64,000 bases of DNA from Lichenostomus cassidix (Eukaryota > Chordata > Aves > Passeriformes > Meliphagidae), in contig CM039184.1 in assembly GCA_008360975.2 (NCBI GenBank), forward strand, positions 40,141,297 to 40,205,296. The letters run 5' to 3'. The notes under the pieces were generated by a model. The model was not told the DNA's origin. It searched no databases and saw nothing but the letters and a program-made list of their open reading frames with translations. The position numbers were made by a program, and so were the translations under genes. This document shows, piece by piece, positions 41,174-51,293 of this stretch; the first letter of the stretch is position 1, and every line of letters starts with the position of its first letter.

Positions 41174-42121
41174 TGTCTTGCGTGGGAGACAGGAGCTTTA
41201 TGAGTTTCTGCAGTTTGCCAGGCTTTAGAGTAGCTAACTCAGTTAGACTGAGCTAACTCAGTCCCGTTCGCAAGGATCTTTGATATTTGGCCGATTAGTC
41301 TAAGAATAACATTTATTAGACACAGAAAATAACAAACATGCAAACATAGAACAGATTGACACACATGGACACACAATGAATGCATAATTGCAACACTATA
41401 ATAGCTAAAATGCAATTATGGGGTAAAAGCTTGCTTGAACTATAATGCAAGTTAAGAAAGGTACATATAAGTTAGCCGGAATAATACAATTTAGGAAACC
41501 AATGATCTTATCAAATCCAATTTTGGAGCTGGAATACATTAGAATTCCTCACTCAATCTCATGAGAAGTAACCACAGGGCTGTGTCCAAGCCCAGGGGAG
41601 AAGACTTTACTTCACGCTCCAACGTCCATGTAGAAAGCTTTTACCTTTCTGAGATTTTGTGGTGTTTTTATAGAAAAAGGAGTGTGGACTTGCAGTCACT
41701 TAAAAATTTTTCACATTCTCTCAGTGTCTCACCTTGACTTTTAGGAGCCAGTACTAGATAGCCCAGATTAAGCTATCAACTTAATCTGAGTCATCCATCT
41801 CCAGCCAGCGATCAGGAAGAGAGAGAAGGTGGAGGGGTGTGGCTAGCACAGGTCTTTCCCATGAGAAATCCTTTTGTGTTTTATAAATAAAGATAAGGTT
41901 TGGATGTTATTAAAAACAGTGTCCCAAGACTTGGACGGTGCAGGCCTGGCCAATCAGGCCTAGGGGGAGGTTTCTGACTAACCAATCTGGGTGACCTTTG
42001 AAAACTCTATATATATGATGAAATCAAAACAATAAAGGCCTTTTCCTTCTTGCCACTGAGAACTGGATTCTTCTCTCTGCTAGCGGCTCAACAGCGACAG
42101 AGGGGGGAGCGTCCTGCCACA
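41174..42121 (-). mobile_element. Older solo LTR split by nested LTR
   Basis: TG...CA ends (minus strand TGTGGCAGGACG...GCAAGACA) lie between 5-bp duplications CATGG at 41169-41173 and 42122-42126. Without the inner insertion (41838-42099 plus one copy of its duplication) the element would be about 680 bp. The minus strand carries a TATA-like CTATAAAAAC (plus positions 41664-41673) and an AATAAA signal (plus TTTATT at 41312-41317). No coding sequence is seen, so it is a solo LTR. A 5-bp duplication suggests a different ERV class from the inner LTR. Confidence 0.75.
41838..42099 (+). mobile_element. Nested solo LTR, ERVK-like (6-bp TSD)
   Basis: A 262-bp LTR, TGTGGCTAGCACAGG...CAGCGACA, flanked by perfect 6-bp duplications GAGGGG at 41832-41837 and 42100-42105. 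It lies inside the older LTR and in opposite orientation to it. It keeps a CCAAT box (GGCCAATCAGG), a TATATATAT box near 42009 and AATAAA at 42031-42036, in the order U3 promoter, R, U5. It is the same family as the minus-strand copy at 16878-17138. The better preserved TATA box suggests a retained promoter core, though activity is not shown. Confidence 0.9.
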
Positions 42122-42126
42122 CATGG

Positions 42127-45100
42127 TCAATGTATGTTCTCACTCCTGCACTTTCCCTGTGCAATATTCTCTTTGCTTTTCAATCTATACTGGTTTAGGG
42201 ATTCTTACATTGTGGGTAGTGTTTCATGGTCTGTGATGGTGGCCTGTGCAGATGTTTTGCAGATCTCTTGATCTAGATTCTTTGTAAAAGCAGGAAGCAG
42301 ATCCCAATGACATGGACTATCACTCATGGGTTTTATTTGGCTGTGTTCCTTGGCAAGATTTTCTGCAGAATGTAAAATCATCTCTTGCAGAATCTTTATA
42401 GCTCTCAGTACCTTTTAAAATTAATAATGTTCAGCAATTGGTTGCATAACACAGATTTCAAATGAATATTAAAAACTCATTAGACAGATTTAAATAGTCT
42501 CTGCAGTGACCTTCATTGTGTTACTAGCAGTGAATGATAAATCCTTAATTTTGGTAAATTAGGTCAGAATTCACCCAATGTAACTTTCTGTGGAGCAAGA
42601 TGGCAGTCTTAGATGGAATTTTCTATATGTTTTGTTTTGATCCCTGGTCCTTATGCTTCCTATGTTTCTGTGGGCCTGGGGTGAAGTCTCATTACTTCAG
42701 CACGGACCCATATTTTAAGGGTATAAACTCTATATCTCATTTTCTGTTGTCTGCATAGATGCACAACACACTGCAGGATTTAATTTTGCCTGTACTGCCC
42801 ATTTATGTTATCCTCAAGCACCCCTTGATACTTACAAAATTCGAAACCTGACAGATAACCAGCTTCCAATGTTACAGACATGCTGCTTTAGTTGTGCTGA
42901 ACAGAGTGGTGACTCACACTTCCTCAACATTGTTCTGCAGTTTTACTTTCCCAAATGCAAATTAGCCTGAATGTTACGCTGTTATTCCATTAAATTCCCC
43001 ACTGGGTGAAAATTATAGCCAATTTTTTGGTGCATCAGGATGGCTAATAGAGAACAGCATTGCTATTACCACATGGATGGGAAAATATTTATATGCAAAT
43101 GCCTACTTGTATTTACAAACAAATGATTCCAAATTTATTTTGTATGCTCAAAGCAGTAAGCTGTAGGCAAGAAGAAACTGTCCTCAAGGAATGCATTTTG
43201 TGCAATATAGAAAAAAAATTGTAATAGTCTGTAATTTCAAGACATTGAATTAGGCCCAGTGCTTTACAATTTGGTCTTAAAATGCCTTCTTGAATCTCAC
43301 AAATTTTCATAGATAAATTGCCGTCCAAATAGTCACATTTCCACTCCTTACATAAAATTTGTCTTACTAATTAAATGAAATTGTAAATGTGTATCAACTG
43401 TTAAAACTAGTATTTTTTTAGCCAGTTACAAAGGGACATACTTCTCTATTTTTTTGTGCCTTTGTGCTGGCTAGAAGAAGGAATTGAAAGATATCGTTCC
43501 ATGCTTTATTTATAGATAAAAGTTTTCACATTCTTAATCTTAGAAAAACAACACATGTCTCAGGTCTGCAGATGAATTTGGTAGTAATCTAATGCACAGG
43601 TATGTCAGTCTTCATATTTCAATCTAAACAGCTTATAGTTAAAGCCTGATAGTTTTACTAGAAGTTATGAATGACCTCTCTTTTTTTTTCTGTCTCTGTG
43701 AACAATTTCCTAATTCCATTACATTTTCTTTGGCTATCCTGCTCAGCAACCCCAAAACTATAACTAAAATTATATTACGTGGATTTTAGTAGTTAATCTC
43801 AGACAAGTGAAAAAAATCCTGTTGGGATCAATGTGCAAATATCCTTGAATTCTTCACAATAAATAAAAGCATTGCCAAAAATCCCACAGAGTTAGGTAGA
43901 ATACAGAGAAGAAGGATCATCTGTGTGAAGTCCACTGGCACTGTGTAAACGGTGATATTTCCAGAAGACTCACAATGTATATTCACTGCACTTTAAAACA
44001 TGCTCATGATTTTCTTGCTACCTTGTAAGTGAAGTTAAATGCAGCAACTTGTGTATATGGCTGCTGCAATACACTTTAGAAACTTTTTAATACAATGCAG
44101 CTGACAGTGTCTCCTTTCATACCACTGAAATTTGGTAAGGTTTAAAATATATTTATTTTTATGAGAAAAAATAAATAACATAAAGAACAACTTATTGCTA
44201 CTGTTTCCACATTTTCATCAGAGATGCTAGAAAAAAGGTGTGAACAAGCAATGCACTTGGGCTGTTCTGAAGAAGCAATTTTGGATTTGAAGTCAGATGT
44301 CAGGACAGCCAAATATTTCTTGGGGTGAGAAAGTAAAAAGTGTGGACTATTTTGGTACGTTTGCAGAGTTTTTCACTTCTTTGCGTCTTACGTTCTGTGA
44401 GCTCAAAAAGAATCTGAGCATTTAGGGCTTTAAGGCCGCAGTGACTACTCAGGAAAAAAAATCAATGCAAAAAGATACTGGATATAGCTGGATACAGATT
44501 TTAGTTAATGGAAAGATAAAATGCAGCTCTTTTAAATACATCTTGCCTTCAGAAGCCAGATATTACATTGCCTTCAAAGCATAGTAGGAAAGTATTTTTA
44601 AAAGTTGTAGGCTTGTCCTAGTATTTGCTCTTTGTGTTGCAAGAACGAACGTAAATCAAATGATGGAATTTCTACTTCATTATTAACGTTTGCTGTGTTC
44701 ACAATGAAACCCCTTGGCATGGGAGGCACTGTATATGACCTTTGTTGGGATATAGATTTTCTGTTGGAAATATACTGTGAAAACATGCATGAGAATGTGC
44801 CAGAAAAAGGGGGAACAACAAAAAAGGAAGGGATTCTGAAACCAGACATATAAATACTGTGGGGAGATGCTGATAAATAGAAACTATTACAAATCAGAAA
44901 TGTTTAATATGCATGCTTAATTGAGAAATCTGGATAAGAACAAGACTTCAGGAAAGCTGTCACCTTTTGGGGAGAGTTCTTGGAGGTACAAAAATATTTC
45001 CATAACACTAGGATACCTAAGTCCTAAATCCTTCTTTACTACTTCATTATGGAAAAAGGCTAAAACATTTAAAAGCAATAGTTATATATACATGAATCCA

Positions 45101-45214
45101 GTGCTGCAAACATTACACATTGAGAGACCTCTTTTATAAAATATTGACATAATTAAGTGAAACACTTTGACTTTCTTTAACCCTGCCTAAAAGGGTAACT
45201 TAAAAGTTACTTAC
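42127..45214. other. Non-coding stretch, no gene confirmed
   Basis: AT-rich sequence. Overlapping open frames occur on both strands at 44.6-44.85 kb (83 codons minus, 73 plus). The minus one follows an acceptor-like 'tctggtttcag' but lacks a clear donor, so I do not annotate an exon. On the assumed gene model this is the intron downstream of the 45.2-kb exon. Confidence 0.5.
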
Positions 45215-45415
45215 TTCTCCTTTGTCTGGCTCCAGGGTTCTCTCTTTGGGATTAGAATTCCTTGGACGAAAAGTAAAGGCATTGACATAATACATATGCT
45301 GGTATTGATGCATGCTTGCTGGAGCAGTGGAAGATGCAGAGAAAAGGGTTGCAAAGGCTGCCTCTTTAACTGTTCCAATAAAGCGAGAAAAAGTGATTTT
45401 TGAACAGGAATCCAT
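45215..45415 (-). CDS. SORBS2: Alternative first coding exon, probably SORBS2
   Basis: A 67-codon open frame starts at ATG 45415 and ends exactly at GGAGAA|GTAAGT, a consensus splice donor (plus-strand ACTTAC at 45209-45214), in phase 0. An in-frame TAA 18 bases upstream makes this ATG the start. The peptide begins MDSCSKITFSRFIGTVKEAA and ends in a charged ...KERTLEPDKGE tail. It has no signal peptide or membrane segment. SORBS2 encodes an SH3-domain adaptor of actin and cell-adhesion structures; it has many promoters and lies beside TLR3 on the opposite strand in other amniotes, so position and orientation fit. I do not recognise the peptide as a known SORBS2 N-terminus, and no downstream SORBS2 exon was identified in the window. 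The coding-exon call is firmer than the gene name. Confidence 0.5.
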
Positions 45416-47879
45416 CCTAGAGCTGAATTCTTAGTTCTGTAATTTGCCTCCTGGCTAGGCTAAATAAAGCAACTTAATTTTAGTGAAATGAGCTTTTGTG
45501 GATGCTCTTAGAGGCCAGAATATTTCAGACACCTGTTCTGCTCAGGTAATGTGACCTGTTCTGCAGCTTCAGTTGATCTTTACAGTCAGTGCAACACATT
45601 AGAAAAGTGTACATCACAGTGTCAAAGCTGATGAGTCAATGTTGTTATTTATCTGTGCATGTTCACTGGCATTTTGTATATTATTTCCAGGTGACAAACA
45701 CTTTAGCCAGAGCCACTGCTCTTGGCTGGCTATTAGTAAGCTGAAATCCCAAACAATAGCTGGGGTCCAATAACTACCTGCCCTGGTTATGTTCTCAGAT
45801 TTTATTCACAAACATTTTTTTTATTCCACAAAAGGGATATAAAAAGAAATGCATGGAAGAACATTCTTCTGTCTTTGAGTTTTGGGAGGATGCTAATGAA
45901 CATATTTTTCCTGTGAATCCTCAGGTAATCTTTCCCACTTTTGCATCAACAAAAAGCTAATGTAATTTAATTTTTACAACTTGTAATTTAGCAGTGTTGA
46001 CTGAGCAACCTTAGAGGAACTATGGTACCCAAAAGTCATGTGACCTGCTAGATAATTGAACTTAGCCAATTACAACTTTTTTTCATGTAATCACAAGAGA
46101 AAAGCTATCTATTTTCATCTCAGGAGGCAGATACAAGCTAACTCTCTCTGCCTCACTGTCCTCCCTTCTAGTAGCCTTGATGTTGCAGGAAGTCCCCTGT
46201 AAAGACTTGACTCAGATCTTTACTGTTCAGGTCTGCTCTTTCCTGCTTTCTTTCTCCTGGTAGCTGGGCTCACTTCCAGACATCTTTGAATTCTGTTTCC
46301 ATGAACACATCCATTGCTGCAAGGTCTGAATCAAACCACAACAAATGGTGCTTTCACCCTCTGAGTGGCCGATAGTCATTGCAAGTGTCTGCATGTATTC
46401 TCTCATTTTGGGTCTTCCCCCTGATGCTTGCAATGTGACTTGCAATTTACAAAAACACAGAGGTCCCACTAGTCATGTGCTAAGCCAATATGCTTTTTTG
46501 TATCTGAAGATCAGTGAAGATCAGTTAAGATCAGTAGACTTCGTTTTTGTTTTTTCCTTGGCTAAGTTTTGGTGGAATGTTAGCTCTGGGAGTGTCCCGT
46601 GAGATACTGCGCTTAGGTCCCCACCCTTCTGTGTTTATAGCCTGGGTAAGGGTAAAGTGCATCTGTGGCTTGGTTACTCTGCTCTTAAACATGTAAGTGA
46701 AATGGCTACATCTCCAGTATTTTGTCAGACTGCATTTTGTCACCATTCAGAACCACCTCACTCAAGCCTACCTTGACCACAATGTGAGAGCCTTGCCTAA
46801 ATTTTGTGCTGCTTTTATTCTAAATTATCCTCTGGACACGTGGGTTGTTTGACTGTGCCCTCCACTGTGTGCTCTCATGTTGTTTCCAGCACTTTAAAAC
46901 GTAAGTATAGTGTAAAGTAAGCTACAGTGGAGTTATGGCTACTTGGGAACCTGATGCAATTGCACACCTCTGAAGCAAGCACAAGTATATCCACCTTGTC
47001 TGCATCAGAACTTCCATACTAGCTGAGTCTGCACTGGTTCTGTCTGCCCTAGAACATATCTTGCACCATAGTATTTGCTGGTTCTTGTAAATCACACTGC
47101 AAAATGCCTACAAGAGCTTAGTTGCTTTGAAAATTTCTGTACTAAAATAAATGTTCTTACCCCCAGTGCAAGAGTGGAGACTTTAAACAGTCGTGTGCTG
47201 TTGTTTCCCTGAGCCACCAGTATTTTTCTAATGTTAGAATGTTGGAAAGGCCTTCCTGAAAAAATTAACAGCTTCATTCGAATTGGATGGTGTTTCCTCC
47301 ATTGTGCCTGGGAGAACTTTAACTTCCTAATAGTCTCCTATGTGTGTGGCGAAGAGAGGATTGAGAAGCAATAAATTGTGAAGTGAGATCAAAGAGCACA
47401 CTTTATCTGTAGTATGAGTATGGTGTAGGGAGAGATAAAATACCTGACAGTATTGCTATGCTGGAATAATGATCCACAAAAATTGTTAATTGTGTTTTTT
47501 ACACACAATTTCACAAACAGTAAGAAAAGGACACAAATCTGAAAGCTGTACCTGAAACTTTTACTTGGACTCCTAAAAGCGAATTTTTTTAAATACAAAA
47601 ATGTTTTATTTCCTCTCTTATAAAGGAAATTTATTACTCTCTCACATAATCAAATTCCGTTTTAACAGGAATAATGTACATGGCTCTGTATGGATATCTG
47701 CTTTCGGGATATGGCCCTGAAGATTTTCAGAAACACTGGAAATAGCCGGGAATAAATTGTAATTGACTTTTAATAGGATCGTGTGGTGCTGCTGCTCATC
47801 TGTGACACATCTGTGTGCTTAAATCGGTTACTTGTGGTCAACAACCACAAGCAGCAGCCCAGCTCTGAGGTTAGGAGCC
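45416..47879. other. Intergenic region between divergent genes
   Basis: Lies between the minus-strand exon at 45.2-45.4 kb and the plus-strand TLR3 promoter, so it should hold the upstream control region of the minus-strand transcript. A possible splice acceptor ('attacag' on the minus strand, just upstream of the ATG) means the 45.2-kb exon may have further 5' non-coding exons here. A short tandem run of three AAGATCAGT-like units sits at 46506-46535. No other gene was seen. Confidence 0.5.
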
Positions 47880-48006
47880 ATCTCCACCCTCAGCACCTCC
47901 GAAACGTCTCCTCTCGGGCGGTTCGGTGCGGCAGGAGGAGCTGTGGCTGCCGCGCCTCGGGGGATGCTCGATGCTCGTCCCGCTGCCGCACCGCGCCTGG
48001 CCGCGC

Positions 48007-48016
48007 TTTCGGTTTC
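48007..48016 (-). promoter_or_regulatory. TLR3: ISRE / IRF-binding core
   Basis: The minus strand reads GAAACCGAAA, a perfect match to the IRF consensus GAAANNGAAA. It is extended upstream by a third near-repeat (GAAGC GAAAC CGAAA). It lies about 105 bp before the exon-1 donor. In mammals TLR3 is induced by interferon through IRF/STAT sites near the start site, so this is the likely avian counterpart. The core includes CpG dinucleotides, so methylation could affect binding. Function is inferred. Confidence 0.6.
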
Positions 48017-48059
48017 GCTTCTCCCGGCCCTGGGCAGAGGGTTTCCTCACGGTTTTCGT

Positions 48060-48121
48060 GTGCTGAGGAGCTGCTGCAGAGGCGGGATGCTTCCAGACTG
48101 AAGGGGACAAAACCCGAAGAG
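48060..48121 (+). other. TLR3: TLR3 non-coding exon 1 (3' end)
   Basis: Only the 3' boundary is supported: AACCCGAAGAG followed by the donor GTGAGTGG at 48122. The 5' limit given here is arbitrary because the transcription start is unknown. The exon contains a short upstream reading frame, ATG at 48087 to TGA at 48099-48101 (four codons), in a fair initiation context (G at -3). If transcription starts before 47964, that frame extends to 45 codons. The first intron would be 48122-50844. Confidence 0.5.
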
Positions 48122-50844
48122 GTGAGTGGGTAAAATTCTTCACTTCATAGTATTAAATGTGAATATCGAGGTGGAAAGGCAAAGTTCTTCTCAGGAGTTT
48201 GGATGATTTCCTTGATCCTGGTTTTCCCTTAACTTACAGCTTAGCCAAGTCAGTGCCAGTATTTAAAGTTCTTGCTCATAATGTCAAAACCATAGTTCTT
48301 TCTTTTGCCCATCTGAAACGCTGTCCCTGAAGTTTGATAGTGGGTGTGTGCTTTCTTCACTGGATACCCAGCCAAAGCTATAACACCTAAAGCTGATTCC
48401 AGATTCCTTGCAATGAAAAAACAGGAAAAGGCCTCGCTGGAAGCCAGCCAAAGAACTAGTTTTTTGATTGTGCAGCACATTTCTTCTGCCTTTCAAACCT
48501 AAAAATGAGCTGGCAACAATTTCTGCAGAACCCAGCAGCTATCTGATCACCCTAAAACAAACCCTGAAAATGATGCAGACCAGGAAGCAAGCTTCTGTCA
48601 CAGACCAGCTTCCCTTTTGTCTTCCTTAATGTTTCCAGAGTTGGGGTGCAGAGGAAAGAGGTAGGACAAGTGGTCCTTTATTTTCCTCAGCTACAGGGAC
48701 ACAGGTGCTGTGTTTGGCAGCAGCTCTAGCAAGCCATGGTGTCTGCAGGACCAAGAGTTTGCTGTCCCCTCCTCTTCCCCATTAACCAGTGGCAGATGAG
48801 TGGAGGGCCAGGCTATGTGAGCTGCAGAATGAGGGTCAGGCTGACATGCAATGCCCAGCAGGTATTTTTTTTTTCATTAAAGTTTATTTTTAGCCGTATT
48901 TTGTAGTCCTTTGTGTATGCCTTTGCAATGTTTTAGGTCCCTCTATCCCTTGCTTGTATCCCTACTCTCACTGGATTTTACAAATGTCTCTGCTTTGATG
49001 GCCAGGTTGCTCCCACAGAGGCAGTCATGAGGTTCCCCTCTGGCCACTAGAACGTGACTTTTTGTCACTGGAGTAGTCCTAACATGTGCCCTCTGAAAAG
49101 GTAGGTCAGCCATGGAGTCAAACTCTCCTGGGGTCTGACCTGCTAACCTCCTGTTTGACTGCAGGTTGAAGTGTCAGCTCATAGAGTTTTATTATGCTAG
49201 TGGAAATTTGTCTCTTTAGAAAACACCAGTTATGGACAATTTTTCTTTTCTTCTATACAAATGTGCTGGTTTAATTTATCTTCTGATTTCTTGTTTCATT
49301 GTTATTGCACAGTACTCTAAAGTGCTCAAAGCTTGATCATGTTAAATACACCTTTGCTAGGTTCCTAGCAAAGGAAAATGGGCACTGTAGTAGTAAGAAA
49401 GCTCATAATCCCTGTGAGTCTTTTGAGAAGCTCTTCTAGTTTCCTGTTAAGTCTAGGAAGGTTTATTCCCATTTATATCCTGTTCTGTACTGGGGTACCA
49501 ATAGCCTTCTTTACCTGGGAGCCCATCCTGCTGAGACTCAACTCATTGCTAATTTGAGGTTGGTAGGTAGGTTCCAAGTTTGTTGGCAGAAGCCCATGCA
49601 GATATCTATGTAGCGAGATTTTGGAGACACTTAAAGCTTCAGGGGTGAAAGTATAAGCTTTCTATTTCTTAAAAAAAGAAAAAAAAATAAGACAGGAGCC
49701 TAAGCTTACTGTCCTCTGCAAAAGTATGAAAAAAACATTCTGACAAGCACTCACAAAGTATTTTCTCCCTCTAACAAAGATTAATTCTGTAGAGAATAAT
49801 ATGGAAGATACAGAGGACCCTTCTTTGGATTAGCAGAAATGCCATTTAATTAGACACGTTCTATGACTCAGAAGCCTAGTCAAACCCTTCTGAGCTCTTA
49901 CAGCTCTATTGTGGTCAGAATTTATATGGAATTTATTTTCTTCCTTGTGCAGTAAAGCCTCATTACAAGATCACCAGGTGAATTTAGATCTAATGGATAC
50001 TAAATGTAAAATGAACAAAATATTAAAAAGCCTAAGACTCATTAGAAATGTAACGAGTAAACAAGTAGAGCCTTTGAAAATTAGAGTGGAGAGAGGTTGA
50101 TATCCTCATGTATGTGCCCAAAAGATATGGGGTAGAGTATATAAATTCTTAAATGTGTAGGTTTCCCTGAAAGTATTTGGATAAATCTATTGAACTTATG
50201 GGCAGTGTCTTCTCTACACCTTGGCTCTTCTCCATTTCTTTCTCTGATTATGTTGACACTGATTTATTTTGTGTGCTCTTACTTTCTCATACATGTTTCT
50301 ATAGCCTAGTATTCCTTCTTTCTCTATAAGATGGAAAGACAGAATTTTGTGTGATTGACTTGTAAACTAAAAACTGGCAAGAACAGTAGAAGAGAGAAGT
50401 GGTATATTATGTATTCTTACTGCATATGACTATAAATATTTTACATGTAATTAAGCTCAGAGCTCCATGACTAACACTGAGAGGCTTGTGTACAATTTTT
50501 CATACTTACTTTATATAATGCGTGTTAAAGCAATGCAAAACTAATCAGAAAAGAAAAAATTATTGGAAAATTGGAACTGATAATAGATAAAGTCATAGTT
50601 TCTGAACATACCTATTTTAATGTAAGACAATGTTACTGCTTTTAAATAAATGTCTTTATTTAGAGAAATTATTAGCCATAACTCTTCTGCAGAAATGAAT
50701 GCTACTTTATGGGTTAAAAAACACCAAGTGTTTGCTCAGTATGAAATTACATATTTTCTAAGCTTGCTTGCTTAGCCTTCCTTAAAAGACACAAGTTATG
50801 TCAAAATGATTGTAATTTGCACTGTGTTCATTTTGCCTTTGCAG
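48122..50844 (+). other. TLR3: TLR3 intron 1
   Basis: Intron of about 2.7 kb bounded by GTGAGT and a TTTTGCCTTTGCAG acceptor. It contains no recognisable gene. A-rich simple sequence occurs near 49671-49690. Minus-strand open frames near 48.25-48.5 kb lack splice or domain support. Confidence 0.6.
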
Positions 50845-50849
50845 ATAAA

Positions 50850-51293
50850 ATGATGCGAAATGCTATTCTTTGGTGGAGCAGCTTATCTGTCAGACTGATG
50901 TTTGTCTTCTGGCTGTGTACATCAGTTGGAAAGCAATGTCATATTGAAAATGAAATGGCTGACTGCAGTCACCTAAAGCTGACTCAAATTCCTTCTGATC
51001 TCCCAAACAATATAACGAGTTTGGACATTTCTCATAATCAGCTAAGACAGCTAGGTCCTGCAAATTTGACCAAGTACAGCCAGCTGGTTTACTTGAATGC
51101 AGGCTACAACAGCATCTCTAAACTGCAACCAGAATTGTGCCAAAATGTGCCCCTGTTGCGGATTCTGAAGTTAGAACATAATGAATTATATAAGCTTCCT
51201 GACAGAGTCTTTGCTTCCTGCACCAACCTGACTGAGCTCAATCTAGGATACAACAGACTAAATATAAATAATGATCCTTTCAAAACCTTGGAG
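50850..51293 (+). CDS. TLR3: TLR3 exon 2: signal peptide, first LRRs
   Basis: Residues 1-148. The acceptor TTTTGCCTTTGCAG ends at 50844, leaving a 5-base leader (ATAAA) before two adjacent ATGs at 50850 and 50853. The first is chosen; both have A at -3. The product starts MMRNAILWW, and a hydrophobic stretch (VRLMFVFWLC) forms the signal-peptide core. The ADCSHLKLTQIP block at 37-48 is strongly TLR3-like. The donor is GAG|GTAAGC, phase 0. Confidence 0.95.

Larger units (their letters stand above)
47880..48121 (+). promoter_or_regulatory. TLR3: TLR3 CpG-rich promoter and leader region
   Basis: A sharp CpG-rich patch in AT-rich DNA, about 2.7 kb upstream of the TLR3 start codon. It has no obvious TATA box. 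It contains an IRF/ISRE core (separate entry) and ends at a splice donor (GAAGAG|GTGAGTGG) that can join the non-coding first exon to the coding exon at 50845. TLR3 in other vertebrates has a non-coding first exon and an interferon-responsive promoter, which fits. The transcription start cannot be placed from sequence alone. Confidence 0.65.

Noticed and set aside
41818..41837. Purine-rich run just before the inner LTR, resembling a polypurine tract
   Set aside because: The GAGGGG bases form the target-site duplication and the run belongs to the older LTR, so it is not proviral internal sequence.
44598..44849. 83-codon minus-strand frame just downstream of the 45.2-kb exon
   Set aside because: An acceptor-like 'tctggtttcag' sits at its start, but no donor follows and the opposite strand is equally open.
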